DNA from: Dunaliella salina | Taxonomy: Eukaryota > Chlorophyta > Chlorophyceae > Chlamydomonadales > Dunaliellaceae | NCBI GenBank assembly: GCA_002284615.2 | Contig: MU069908.1 | Coordinates: 116,533-133,284, forward strand | DNA: 16,752 bases | Reading direction: 5' to 3' | Translations under genes and position numbers: made by a program | The notes under the pieces: generated by a model | What the model saw: only the letters and a program-made list of their open reading frames with translations | The model's database searches: none | Told to the model about the DNA's origin: nothing | Shown: positions 8,105 through 15,267 of the stretch, in pieces | How positions within the stretch are numbered: the first letter of the stretch is position 1 | Layout of the letters: the number at the start of each line of letters is the position of its first letter

Positions 8105-8930
8105 GATAAGTAGATGATTTGATAACAAGAAATTCTTGGGCTCGTGTTTTCTCAGGCGCTCACTCGACTCGGCTCTTCTTAAAAAACTGAGTTTCCACGA
8201 AACCTCATCCTATTTTAATTTTTCTTTTCCTTTCAGTATCTTCTCCGATGTGGTGACTTGTTGACCACGGCCTGGTAGACCTCGAGGATGTAACAGTTGC
8301 GGGCATGAATTGTAAAATTTTTGGGTCTTCCTGCTTGCCTGCATCTGCAGGCATTTATTTTTTGCCTTCCCTGATGGTGAGGAAAGTCCCTGCTCCCTTA
8401 CCATCAAGTGAGGCAGCTGATGCGCACTACAGCTGCTGCTGCTAGTGTGCGCGCCTGGCATCTCCCAGGTGGGTAGAGCCACCACTCTCAGAGAACCTCC
8501 CTCACCTTGATTTTCAAAAAAACCCAATAAATGATGGAAGTTACCTTTTGCTGGATTATGAGACAGCAGGCCAGTGAGCCTGAGGGCGTTGCAAAGAGAA
8601 ACAGTGTGCACTGCTGAATTGGGCAAAAGTAGAGACCTGTGAGGGCTTGGCAGCAGGGATACATGACCCTTCACTTGAATGTTGCCTTCTTCTAGGCCAG
8701 AATGCCAAGGACAGAGAATTCCAACAACCATTATGACTTCTATCACAAGCGAGCAAGGGGCCCGGGCCTCGGGGCCTTGCCGGTTACCAGCTTCACCAGT
8801 TTTTGAGCTGAGCTGAGCCCTGTGCAAGCCTGACCATCCACGCATGGTGTGAGCTCGTATGGCCTAACATACCAGGGTGACAAGGAAATCATTACTGCAG
8901 GTGTAGATACAGACGAGTCTTTTACAGAAA
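8105..8930. other. Stretch without a supported gene
   Basis: The only long open frame is on the minus strand (8845-8210, 211 codons, ATG start). Its peptide is Ser/Pro/Leu-rich with no recognised motif, and another frame overlaps it on the same strand. I cannot tell whether it is coding. Confidence 0.35.
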
Positions 8931-8933
8931 GTT

Positions 8934-9195
8934 TTGCTGAGGAACAAAGCTTTTTACTTTGAGCGACAACTGGTTGATGCAGAGCCAGAGGTGCAATGGA
9001 GAGCTCTGTTTAAGTTGTCAGATCATTCGGCTAGTGATGGATCCAAGGCTGTGGAAGAATTTGGATTTTGGTTTGGGAACAATGTATTTGCGTTTCAAGA
9101 GAAAGATGTGTCATGCCACCGGCCTCACCTTGTGGAATCAGGGCCATGATTTGAAAAATGTGTTTAAAAAAGAAGCTGCATTATTGGAAGTATAA
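8934..9195 (+). pseudogene. Unassigned, probably frameshifted coding remnant
   Basis: One frame (8934-9149) reads FERQLVDAEPEVQWRALF and GSKAVEEFGFWFGNN. An overlapping frame continues to a TAA at 9193-9195 with GLTLWNQGHDLKNVFKKEA. The change of plausible frame near 9090-9120 suggests a frameshifted remnant. I do not recognise the family. Family R copy 2 follows within ~10 bp. Confidence 0.3.
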
Positions 9196-9204
9196 GTAAT
9201 ATTC

Positions 9205-9285
9205 TATGCAGGACAGCAACCAGCATGCATAGAGGAAAAACCCACCAATCAGCACTGACGCTAACTGTGACTCCCACCAACTGAG
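9205..9285 (+). repeat. Hairpin-bearing interspersed repeat (family R), copy 2
   Basis: This is a diverged copy of 3141-3230 with the same block order: GCAGGACAGCAACCAGC, GGAAAAACCCACC, TCAGCACTGACGCTAAC and CTCCCACCAAC. The 6-bp hairpin stem is degraded. Confidence 0.6.
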
Positions 9286-9412
9286 GCAGCTGTGAGAGAC
9301 CCAGCTAAAGCAAGTATGGCAGGTTGTCAGCCATCCGTCCGTCCACGTGTGCGTCTCACTCTCATGTAAGCAGCCCGTCCAGGAGCCTCCCCCTTAATCC
9401 ACCATTGCTTGA

Positions 9413-9895
9413 GTTGTTGAATTGTTTGGCATGTTTGGTGCTGAGAATCTTTATGGAGGTCTTAACAGCATGATGGTGGAGTCCAGTAGAAGTTTTGTGG
9501 CCAAGTTAGCAGAGGGGATCATTTGTGTGATGAGGTAAGGTTACAACGCTATATCTGCCTACATTGGGCATCAAGGTTTTGAGGGAACCAAAGAGTCTCC
9601 TAACAGCCACTGGCTCACAACCCAGGGCCACCTCATGCGCAACAAGCCGTACTTTGACCATGAAGCTACTAATCTCCTGACAGGAACCATACCAAAAAAT
9701 AGGTGTGAAATTTGGTTGCAAAATGTAGATCTCATGTTACCGGGCTCCAACAAAGGTACTCATAAACAATTACAAGTTTCTCTGGCAATACAAACTCCAG
9801 AAAAGAGGAAAAAAGGAGAAAACTACGTAGGCAGAAAAACTCTCCCTACATTAAGTAAAAAAGAAGGAGAAGTATTGGCTCATAAAAAGCCGTGA
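9413..9895 (+). pseudogene. Unassigned long frame with one internal stop
   Basis: A single frame is open from 9413 to the TGA at 9893-9895 apart from TAA 9536-9538. The peptide includes FGAENLYGGLNSMMVESS before the stop and NSHWLTTQGHLMRNKPYFDH after it. The stop falls inside the dispersed motif whose other copies are at 1644 and 1908, and GAGGTAAGG there resembles a splice donor. The last ~35 codons overlap the 3' end of REL copy 2 on the other strand and are not coding. Function unknown. Confidence 0.3.
9533..9567 (+). repeat. Short dispersed motif, copy 3
   Basis: AGGTAAGGTTACAACGCTAT followed by ATCTGCCTAC. It is the reverse complement of 1908-1941 with a few changes. Confidence 0.6.
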
Positions 9896-10090
9896 GCCCC
9901 TTCCACCACAAAAAATGAGTTAAGACAGACTAATAGGGATCTGGAGGGTTACTAGAATACCTGGCTCTAGAACCTGGCTGTGGGGAGTACTCTTGTTTTC
10001 AACAGCGTGACGTGTAGAAACAAGTTTGTGGGCATTTTGAACAGAATAGAAGAATAGGAGGCTCAAGCTGCATGCATGTCTGCCACCAAA
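9790..10090 (-). mobile_element. REL copy 2: 5'-truncated 3' end
   Basis: The minus strand reads SVQNAHKLVSTRHAVENKS and then SQVLEPG, matching the C-terminus of copy 5. It is followed by the same 3' untranslated region: a GGCTCA/TGAGCC pair (9877-9882 with 9893-9898), then GTAGGGAGAG, CTGCCTACGTAG and a T/C-rich end (TTTTCTCCTTTTTTCCTC). Only the last ~30 residues of coding sequence remain. It lies head-to-head with copy 3. No clear target-site duplication was found. Confidence 0.75.
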
Positions 10091-10270
10091 GGAAAACGCG
10101 CAAAAATTGTCACCCCTCACCGCCTACAAATCCTGCTTAAAGCCTAAAGTGAGGCCAGACAAATGGTCTCCACTCCTCCATCTGACCCCCTGTTTAAAAT
10201 GAAGCAACAGAAATAATGGACCTTCTACACAGGTACACTTCACACACTGGAGAAGGGAACCGAAAAATGA

Positions 10271-10779
10271 AGGAATCCAATTCTCTGTGCACACCAGCAC
10301 ACATTCTTAGAGCCTTCAAACTGGGTTACCCGAGAAAAGCTTGCGGACCCCCTTGACTATGACACCCACTTCAAAGCATACTGGAGCCCTTTTGCTCAAG
10401 ACAGAGTTTTTGGGGCCAACACTGATATGTTTGGGACCAAATTCACAGGCTTCTCCTTTTGCCACCCTGCCTATGACGACGAATTCATCTACTACCTTGT
10501 CATGCATGCCCTGTCTTCAATCGCTTGCACTACTACCCCAAGTAGCCTGTTGCCTTCATGCTCCTCCCAAGCCAGATGGGATGGACCAAGAAAGGATTTA
10601 TGCGCTGGTTTATATGTTGACCAGACCAATCCTGGCCAAATTTCCCTCAGAATGTCTAACATTCCAGCCACCCCAAGCCTACCTAACTCCTCTTGCTCCT
10701 CCAGAAAAAAACCTGACACACATTTTTTTGGTTACATGTGCCCAAGGTCATGGCGATGTCCCTAGAGGGCCTCTGCTAG
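10271..10779 (+). pseudogene. REL copy 3 N-terminal module
   Basis: The frame open from 10271 reads NWVTREKLADPLDYDTHF, then AYWSPFAQDRVFGANTD, then FTGFSFCHPAYDDEF. The reading then moves to another frame at ~10555 (FMLLPSQMGWTKKGFMRWF) and to a third by ~10650 (ECLTFQPPQAYLTP, PPEKNL). The WSPF, FSxCHPxYDDE and FMLLP blocks are conserved in the algal proteins I know of this type. The module is faintly reminiscent of a Rossmann-like or methyltransferase-derived fold, but I cannot assign it. Two frameshifts mark it as dead. Confidence 0.65.
10773..10779 (+). repeat. Target-site duplication of LINE-A, left
   Basis: CTGCTAG. The identical 7-mer at 11460-11466 bounds the other end of the LINE-A insertion. 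Confidence 0.75.
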
Positions 10780-11459
10780 AGGTAGGGAACGCTCCTGAAC
10801 AAAGAGAAAGAGCGGAAGGCGCAAGTCCAAAGGGAGAGAGAGAGGAGGGGGGCGCACTAGACATGCACGCACCTACACACCAAGGATGGAAGAAGCAGAG
10901 ACACAGACCACTGCCCTAAGACGCGAGTCTCAAGACCACGTTCAAGTTCTGGTCAGAAGCAATGAAAGGATGGTCCTGGCGGAGAGCGTTGGCCAAGGGG
11001 GATTGCCCCCCTTGGCAAGCTTTAAAATCTTTCAAACCCTCAACCAAGGAGACTTGAGCTTGCTCCTTAAGGTCCTGTGCGAGGTCATACCGAAGCTTCC
11101 ATACCGAGTTCAAAGAGCACAGACAAACCACTCACCAAACACCCTCGTTCATGTTAGGGCAAGGAGGCACAAGCAACCACACATGCTTGGGGGGCACGGG
11201 AGTGCCAAGAGGCAGGTTCTTAACCATGACACAAACTACTGCTTGGGCACGGGGACATGTCCAAAAGACATGCTCCCTCTGCTGAAGGGCACGCACTTCA
11301 CAGCCGGCTGCATTTGCAGCCCGTCACCCACGAGCACACGCCAAACCTCTGGCCCAGGCGATACCATGGCCCCCTGCACCTGGGACCCCATGCAAGAGCA
11401 ACCGCCACCAGATCTCCTTCCACTTATTATCCCAGCGGAGCCTCCACACCTCATTGATC
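10780..11459 (-). mobile_element. LINE-A: 5'-truncated LINE tail inserted in REL copy 3
   Basis: On the minus strand from 11459 it reads INEVWRLRWDNKWKEIWWRL and LLHGVPGAGGHG, then in another frame EHVFWTCPRAQAVV and PKHVWLLVPP, then SLNSVWKLRYDL and DHPFI, ending at the stop at 10916. This is the zinc-finger-like C-terminal region found after the reverse transcriptase of algal LINEs; the WRLxxxGVP and FWxCPxAxAVV motifs support it. The RT itself is missing by 5' truncation. The frame changes at least twice. The last ~135 bp are CT-rich, with no poly(A). Flanking CTGCTAG copies mark the ends. Confidence 0.82.
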
Positions 11460-11466
11460 CTGCTAG
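11460..11466 (+). repeat. Target-site duplication of LINE-A, right
   Basis: CTGCTAG, identical to 10773-10779. Joining the host sequence at one copy gives an uninterrupted plus-strand frame (GPLL then GMQLIAIWDND). Confidence 0.75.
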
Positions 11467-11700
11467 GGATGCAGCTTATTGCAATTTGGGACAATGATGG
11501 AAAGCAGAGCTTTTTCCATAGTAACCCAAAATGGCTCGAGGACTTACAACGCAAAATTCCTGAAGGAAAATGGTACCACAGAAGCAGTCGACAGGTTGCA
11601 GAGAAACAAAACACTTTCCTCTTTTTCAAAGCAAGCAGCACATGGAGGAAAAGGTTTGCACTTTTGCAGGAAAAGGTTCGCACTTTTGCATCATGACACA
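11467..11700 (+). pseudogene. REL copy 3 module between N-terminus and RNase H
   Basis: After the LINE-A insertion the frame resumes with GMQLIAIWDNDGKQSFFHSN and PKWLEDLQRKIPEGKWY, then decays. A near-repeat of TTTGCACTTTTGCA (11654-11690) shows local slippage. I know of no function for this linker. Confidence 0.65.
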
Positions 11701-11799
11701 CAAAACCTTTTTAAAGTCTGCAGCCAAACAAAAACCATAACATACAACCATACCTGCAAGCCATATGGTTTGTATGCATACAACCAAAGATCCCAGACT

Positions 11800-12200
11800 G
11801 GCGACACCTAACATACAGATGGCAGTGTCATAAACTCCTACAACAGGAGTATGCAGCAGGCAAGAGCATCTTTTTTATCCCCAAAGACATCTACTCCCCT
11901 GAAACTACCACCTGCCCAATAAATCCTCAGGGCCATGGACCCAGAGCAGAGCTCGCTGCAATTTTTTTTAGCTCTACAGCAAGAGCACACTTCAATTGCA
12001 ACTGACAGTTCTTCCAAACTATGGGAACCAGGTCCTCAAACCCATGGACATGTCCACACACTTGCATACACCACTACTTAGAGAGATTATGACTTGCATT
12101 TGTGCTTCAAAGGGCCCTCTTTACTTATACAAAGTAAAACCACACAGTGGCATATTTGGTAATGAAGGTGCAGATGCTCTTGCACTTCAATTAACTATGT
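11800..12200 (+). pseudogene. REL copy 3 RNase H domain, frameshifted
   Basis: All catalytic blocks of an RNase H fold are visible but lie in three frames. TDGSV has its Asp at 11818-11820. RAELAAI has its Glu at 11949-11951. ATDSSSKLW has its Asp at 12004-12006. KVKPHSGIFGNEGADALA has its His at 12143-12145 and its last Asp at 12173-12175. The spacing is right for RNase H, which cuts RNA in RNA-DNA hybrids during reverse transcription. A TAA precedes HTDGS, and three frame changes inactivate the domain. The frame of the last block stays open to 12304. Confidence 0.88.
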
Positions 12201-12344
12201 TGCCTGATGTAGCTGACACCTCACCCAACCAGGCAGAAACTCTTTTCTTCCACCTTCATCGGCTTGCTACACCTGTTACAATGCCTAGCTCTGATACAGA
12301 CTGATTGGACCCTTTGAAATCTCTGAGACAAAAAGAAACAATGC

Positions 12345-12690
12345 ATGAAAAGCACAAATTGGGAACAGGAAACCTCATCACTTATAGCTATGGAAATTGG
12401 CAATCCTGCTCAGAACGTCCAACACTCACCCACTGCTAATTCCAAAATCAGCGATGCTTTCTGGCATATGAAAGCTGGGACCCTCAAAGAACACACCAAT
12501 GTCTTCAAGTATAGAACAGACACCTTATAAAATGGCAATCGTGCCAGACGCTTTAATGGCTACCTTAGGCCTTCTCTTTGCCTTCATTGTGGTGCACCTG
12601 ATAGCACTTCCCGTAGCCTACTCAGATGCACTCATCCACAGATAAAAAGAATGAACATAAATTGCCACCATTAAGCACTCAGCATCTGCG
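12345..12690 (+). pseudogene. REL copy 3 linker and Cys/His zinc finger
   Basis: This frame reads SDAFWHMKAGTLKEHTNVF, KYRTDTL, a stop (TAA), then RARRFNGYLRPSLCLHCG and LLRCTHPQIKRMNI. The putative zinc ligands are Cys 12579-12581, Cys 12588-12590, Cys 12627-12629 and His 12633-12635. Such fingers precede the restriction-like endonuclease of several non-LTR retrotransposons and probably help target DNA binding. A second in-frame stop follows NCHH. Confidence 0.75.
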
Positions 12691-13270
12691 GTGAAGAAAT
12701 CAGCAAAGGATACTTTGCATCATACATCTTCTAAAGATGCATGCAATACAGAGAGGCTATGCTCCCTGGAGATGGACATTCCGAATAGTGTCCACCAAAA
12801 TATTCGACGTTGGCTGTTTCCATCCAGCCAACCACCAAATACACAGCTCAGCCGCCCTGATGGCATTATAGTTTTGCCCCTTGAAGGCAGAGACTCCACA
12901 CATCACCCACAGAATACGAATCCCAGAGACAGAGATATCCACCTCATTGAGCTCAAATTTTGCTCTGACACCAAACCTGAACAAATACTCCACACCGCAC
13001 AAAATCAGCACAAACACACCATCATGAGCCTGCGCACAAAGCTTCTTTGGGGCGCACACCGCGATAACAGAGTCACATTGCACACCATACTACTTGGAGT
13101 TGCTGGCACTATCTTCAATCCCTATGCTCTACATCCCCTCTGCGAACTTGGTCTAACCAAAGAAGCCCACAAAACTGTAAAAGAACTCCACTACAATGCT
13201 GTAAAGACCCTAACAATAATTAACAACACCAAAGATGCCATCCAATGTAGCAACATAAGCAATGGCGGTT
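12691..13270 (+). pseudogene. REL copy 3 PD-(D/E)XK restriction-like endonuclease
   Basis: The longest intact piece of the element is open 12691-13359. It reads SLEMDIPNSVHQNIRRWLF, SRPDGIIVLP (PD Asp at 12859-12861), then DRDIHLIELKFCSDTKPEQ (Glu 12949-12951, Lys 12955-12957), QNQHKH and VTLHTILLGVAGTIF. PD, 30 residues, then E-x-K is the classic nuclease signature, and all three catalytic residues are kept in this copy. The role would be nicking the target DNA. It is out of frame with the zinc finger before it (shift near 12730). The last ~30 codons before NPPDPH (13260-13340) look unlike the other copies. Confidence 0.85.
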
Positions 13271-13383
13271 TGGGGGAGGGGGCTATGGGGCGGGCTGCGT
13301 ACAGGACAGCGAGGTGCGCAGCGGGACGGATGGCCATCAACCCACCAGACCCACATTAGCTTGGCTGCTCATAGCTAGCCTTT

Positions 13384-13480
13384 GTTGGTGGGGCTCTCTG
13401 TGAGCGCCAGCGCTGACTGTTTGGTCTTTCCTAAACGCACACTGGCTGTGTCCAGCATAGGCTTTTACTTTTACTTTTCC
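13384..13480 (-). repeat. Hairpin-bearing interspersed repeat (family R), copy 3
   Basis: The reverse complement gives AAAAGTAAAAGTAAAAG, CTGGACACAGCCAG (stem CTGG/CCAG), GGAAAGACC, CAGTCAGCGCTG and CCCACCAAC, in the same order as 3141-3230. It lies 25 bp beyond the stop codon of REL copy 3. Confidence 0.75.
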
Positions 13481-13499
13481 TTCATGGGCAACTAAACAA

Positions 13500-13845
13500 A
13501 AACAATACAGGTTGTAGATAGTTCCGGCAGCTCCAATGATTGGTGTGTGATGTGTCTCTGTTGTTGCAGTGTCTGCCTCAAAATCTTGATACGTAACTTC
13601 TCAGTAGTGTATTTTTGTTGAGTTTTGCAGTGAGGAGGGTTTGTTCAGGTTTGGTGTCAAAGCAAACTTTCAGCTTGATGAGGTAGATATCTGCCTCTGG
13701 GATTCATATCTTGTGGGCAATGGGTGAAGTCTCTGCCTCAAAGAGGTAGAACTACAATCCCACCAGGGTAGCAGAGTTGTGTATGTAGTGGTTGCCCAGA
13801 CGGGAATAGCCATCGTGGAATGTTTATCTGGAATGGTTACAAGGG
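13500..13845 (-). pseudogene. REL copy 4: endonuclease fragment with lost catalytic residues
   Basis: The minus strand reads RWLFPSGQPLHTQL, then YPGGIVVLPL, a stop, GRDFTH, then ADIYLIKLKVCFDTKPEQ, and finally HHTPIIGAAGTIYNLY. Each block matches copy 3. The PD motif has become PG (codon at 13762-13764). The Glu of ELK has become Lys (codon at 13674-13676). With a stop and frame changes this copy is dead and its nuclease would be inactive anyway. Its upstream end meets the stop codon of LINE-B at 13846. Confidence 0.8.
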
Positions 13846-14299
13846 CTACAATTGGGGGTGACCTTCAGCCGGGTTATTTGGCTGATCGGCTTGGGGCTGG
13901 TCTCAGCCAGCGGAAAGTGAATCTACAAGCTTGGACACAATGAAGAAAAGCTTAGTGTTGCTGGAAAAGGAAATGGAAAATAACTTGTGCCACAGTGTAT
14001 CAACTTGATGCAGAAGAAAGAGGTGTGCCTTAGAGAAATCCTGGAAGAAAGGTTCAAAAAGCATGCTAAACTAACGGCGCAAAAAAGCGAACTTGACCAT
14101 TAGTTCAGTCGACGATATGTGCTTCATCTTGTGTCTGATTGCAAGGACACTTATCATAAACCAAAGCTTGACTGCGCGGAGCAGCTGGTTCAACTCTCAG
14201 AGTATGACCTCGAAGCTGGAACCTACTCACATCCTGTATAACTTGCCTAGATAAGTCTAAGAAAATAAAACAGGCCAGGGGCGCGTAAGAACAAACCAT

Positions 14300-14330
14300 G
14301 CAGGGGAAAGTAAAGCAAGCTTGATAGGCT
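14300..14330 (-). other. Frame change within LINE-B
   Basis: Between the block with YVQGQLGEK (~14370) and the open frame from 14299 with DLSRQVIQDV the plausible LINE-B reading frame moves. One or more indels lie in this interval. The exact base is not fixed by eye. Confidence 0.4.
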
Positions 14331-14585
14331 TATTGTTGTTTTGGATCCACAGACTTGCTTCTCTCCAAGCTGGCCCTGCACATAAGTTTCGGATGTGCCC
14401 AAACCATGGAAAGCTTGCATTAGTTGCGCTGCTCAAAACTTGTCATCCTCAGATTGTAACCTCAAATCAGCTCGCACAACTTGTTGTAAAGTAATGTTAT
14501 TCGTACCCAGCATGCTGTTATAGAGCTTAACTGCGGCTCTAAACCAGTAATACTGCTACATTCTCACAAAATAGTCCTGTTAGTG

Positions 14586-14593
14586 GTGGCTCT
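14586..14593 (+). repeat. Target-site duplication of REL copy 5, left
   Basis: GTGGCTCT. It is identical to 14954-14961 and the next bases on both sides differ, so the duplication is exactly 8 bp. Confidence 0.9.
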
Positions 14594-14953
14594 AAAAAAA
14601 AGAAGGAAAAAGAAAAACTACACAGGCAGAGAAACCCTCCCTACATCAATAAAGGAAAAGGAGAGACATTGGCTCAAAAAAGAGCCGTGAGCCCCCTTCA
14701 CCACAAGGTATGAAAAAGAGAAAGCTTATGTGAATTTGGAGGGTTAATAGAAGCACCTGGCTCTAGAACCTGGCTGTGGGAAGTATTCTTGTTTTCATTT
14801 GCGCAGCGTGTAGAGTATAGTTTGTGGGCATATTGTACAGAATGGGCATGAAGTTGTTGAGCAAGCTTTGTGGCACGCTGGTGACCCAATCCTAGTTATT
14901 TGAATTGCTTCAGGGTATGCTCACTGTAAATAGTTCCACCTACACCCAGGAGA
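14594..14953 (-). mobile_element. REL copy 5: 360-bp 5'-truncated insertion into LINE-B
   Basis: The minus strand starts in mid-gene with LLGVGGTIYSEHTLKQFK, a stop, then QRATKLAQQLHAHSVQYAHK, SQVLEPGASINPPNSH and a 3' untranslated region. It ends at TTTTTCTTTTTCCTTC followed by eight T. Only the last ~90 codons after the nuclease remain. Exact 8-bp duplications flank it. 5' truncation, target-site duplication and a fixed 3' end are the marks of target-primed reverse transcription. The pyrimidine-rich end in place of poly(A) is unusual. Confidence 0.9.
14671..14693 (-). other. Conserved 3' UTR stem-loop of REL copy 5
   Basis: GGCTC 14671-14675 can pair with GAGCC 14682-14686, or GGCTCA 14671-14676 with TGAGCC 14688-14693. 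The second pairing also exists in copy 2 (9877-9882 with 9893-9898). Such a structure could be the site bound by the enzyme that copies the element; that role is inferred. Confidence 0.55.
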
Positions 14954-14961
14954 GTGGCTCT
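14954..14961 (+). repeat. Target-site duplication of REL copy 5, right
   Basis: GTGGCTCT, identical to 14586-14593. Confidence 0.9.
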
Positions 14962-15235
14962 CTTCACACCCAAGGATCCTTTCAAGTTAATTCAAATGCA
15001 AACTTTGCAGAGCATCAAAAATTATTTGCCTGCCTTCATGCCTTTACCCCAAACCTGACTTGCATACATGCCATTTGGAACAGCATACGTTTTTGCAAGC
15101 CACAAAGAATCATGCAGCCTGTCTGCCAGTGTACGCTCACGCACAAGCTGGCGGACCCTATAAGTAGATGCAAGCATTGCTGTCGTGCAAGATCAGCGTC
15201 TGTCACTTCTCCCAGCTTTCCATTAAGTATGACTA
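14962..15235 (-). mobile_element. LINE-B, upstream part (end of reverse transcriptase region)
   Basis: The minus strand reads ASTYRVRQLVRERTLADRL, then SLWLAKTYAVPNGMYASQVW, a stop, and INLKGSLGVKRA, where REL copy 5 interrupts it. This is the segment following the reverse transcriptase palm of algal LINEs, with the Y-x-x-PxGMYxxQVW core. Stops are present (TAA and TGA in frame). It is 5'-truncated near 15235, a few dozen bases from the Gag-like gene on the other strand. The plus-strand frame here (14905-15243) is a shadow. Confidence 0.82.
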
Positions 15236-15267
15236 TAGACTAAAGACCCACACCAGAGTACCAGCAG

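Larger units (their letters stand above)
10271..13359 (+). mobile_element. REL copy 3: longest endonuclease element, decayed
   Basis: This is the most complete copy of the REL element. In order it holds an unassigned N-terminal module (10271-10779), LINE-A inserted at 10780-11459, a continuation (11467-11700), RNase H (11800-12200), a zinc finger (12570-12640) and a PD-(D/E)XK nuclease (12760-13270). Frames change at least six times and several stops occur, so it cannot make a full protein. No reverse transcriptase motif is visible between the modules. Protein architectures like this are known to me from algal genomes as unnamed proteins, and I cannot give an accepted family name. The C-terminus NPPDPH is followed by TAG at 13357-13359. 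Confidence 0.75.
13846..14593 (-). mobile_element. LINE-B, downstream part (after the REL copy 5 insertion)
   Basis: The minus strand continues the LINE-B reading frame: TTNRTIL, then YWFRAAVKLYNSMLG, QQVVRADLRLQSEDD, later SRFQLRGHTLRVEPAAP and KCPCNQTQDEAHIV, then KLFFIVSKLVDSLSAG, a stop, and DQPQADQPNNPAEGHP, ending with TAG at 13846-13848. These are the region after the reverse transcriptase and a C-terminal Cys/His finger (CxC...DEAH) of algal LINEs. Several stops and frame changes are present. The coding end is intact, but the 3' end of the element is unclear because REL copy 4 follows at once. Confidence 0.82.

Noticed and set aside
8210..8845. 211-codon minus-strand frame as a host gene
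   Set aside because: Length alone supports it; composition is low in information, another frame overlaps it and no motif is recognised, so no CDS was called.
10780..10919. Arg/Glu-rich extension of the plus-strand REL frame
   Set aside because: It begins exactly at the LINE-A boundary and is antisense LINE-A 3' sequence.
14105..14299. Small secreted or membrane protein from the hydrophobic start of this minus-strand frame
   Set aside because: The later part (LRGHTLRVEP, CPCNQTQDEAH) fits the C-terminal finger region of LINE-B, so the start is internal LINE sequence.
14905..15243. Plus-strand 112-codon frame
   Set aside because: The minus strand here clearly encodes LINE-B and REL copy 5; the plus frame is its shadow.
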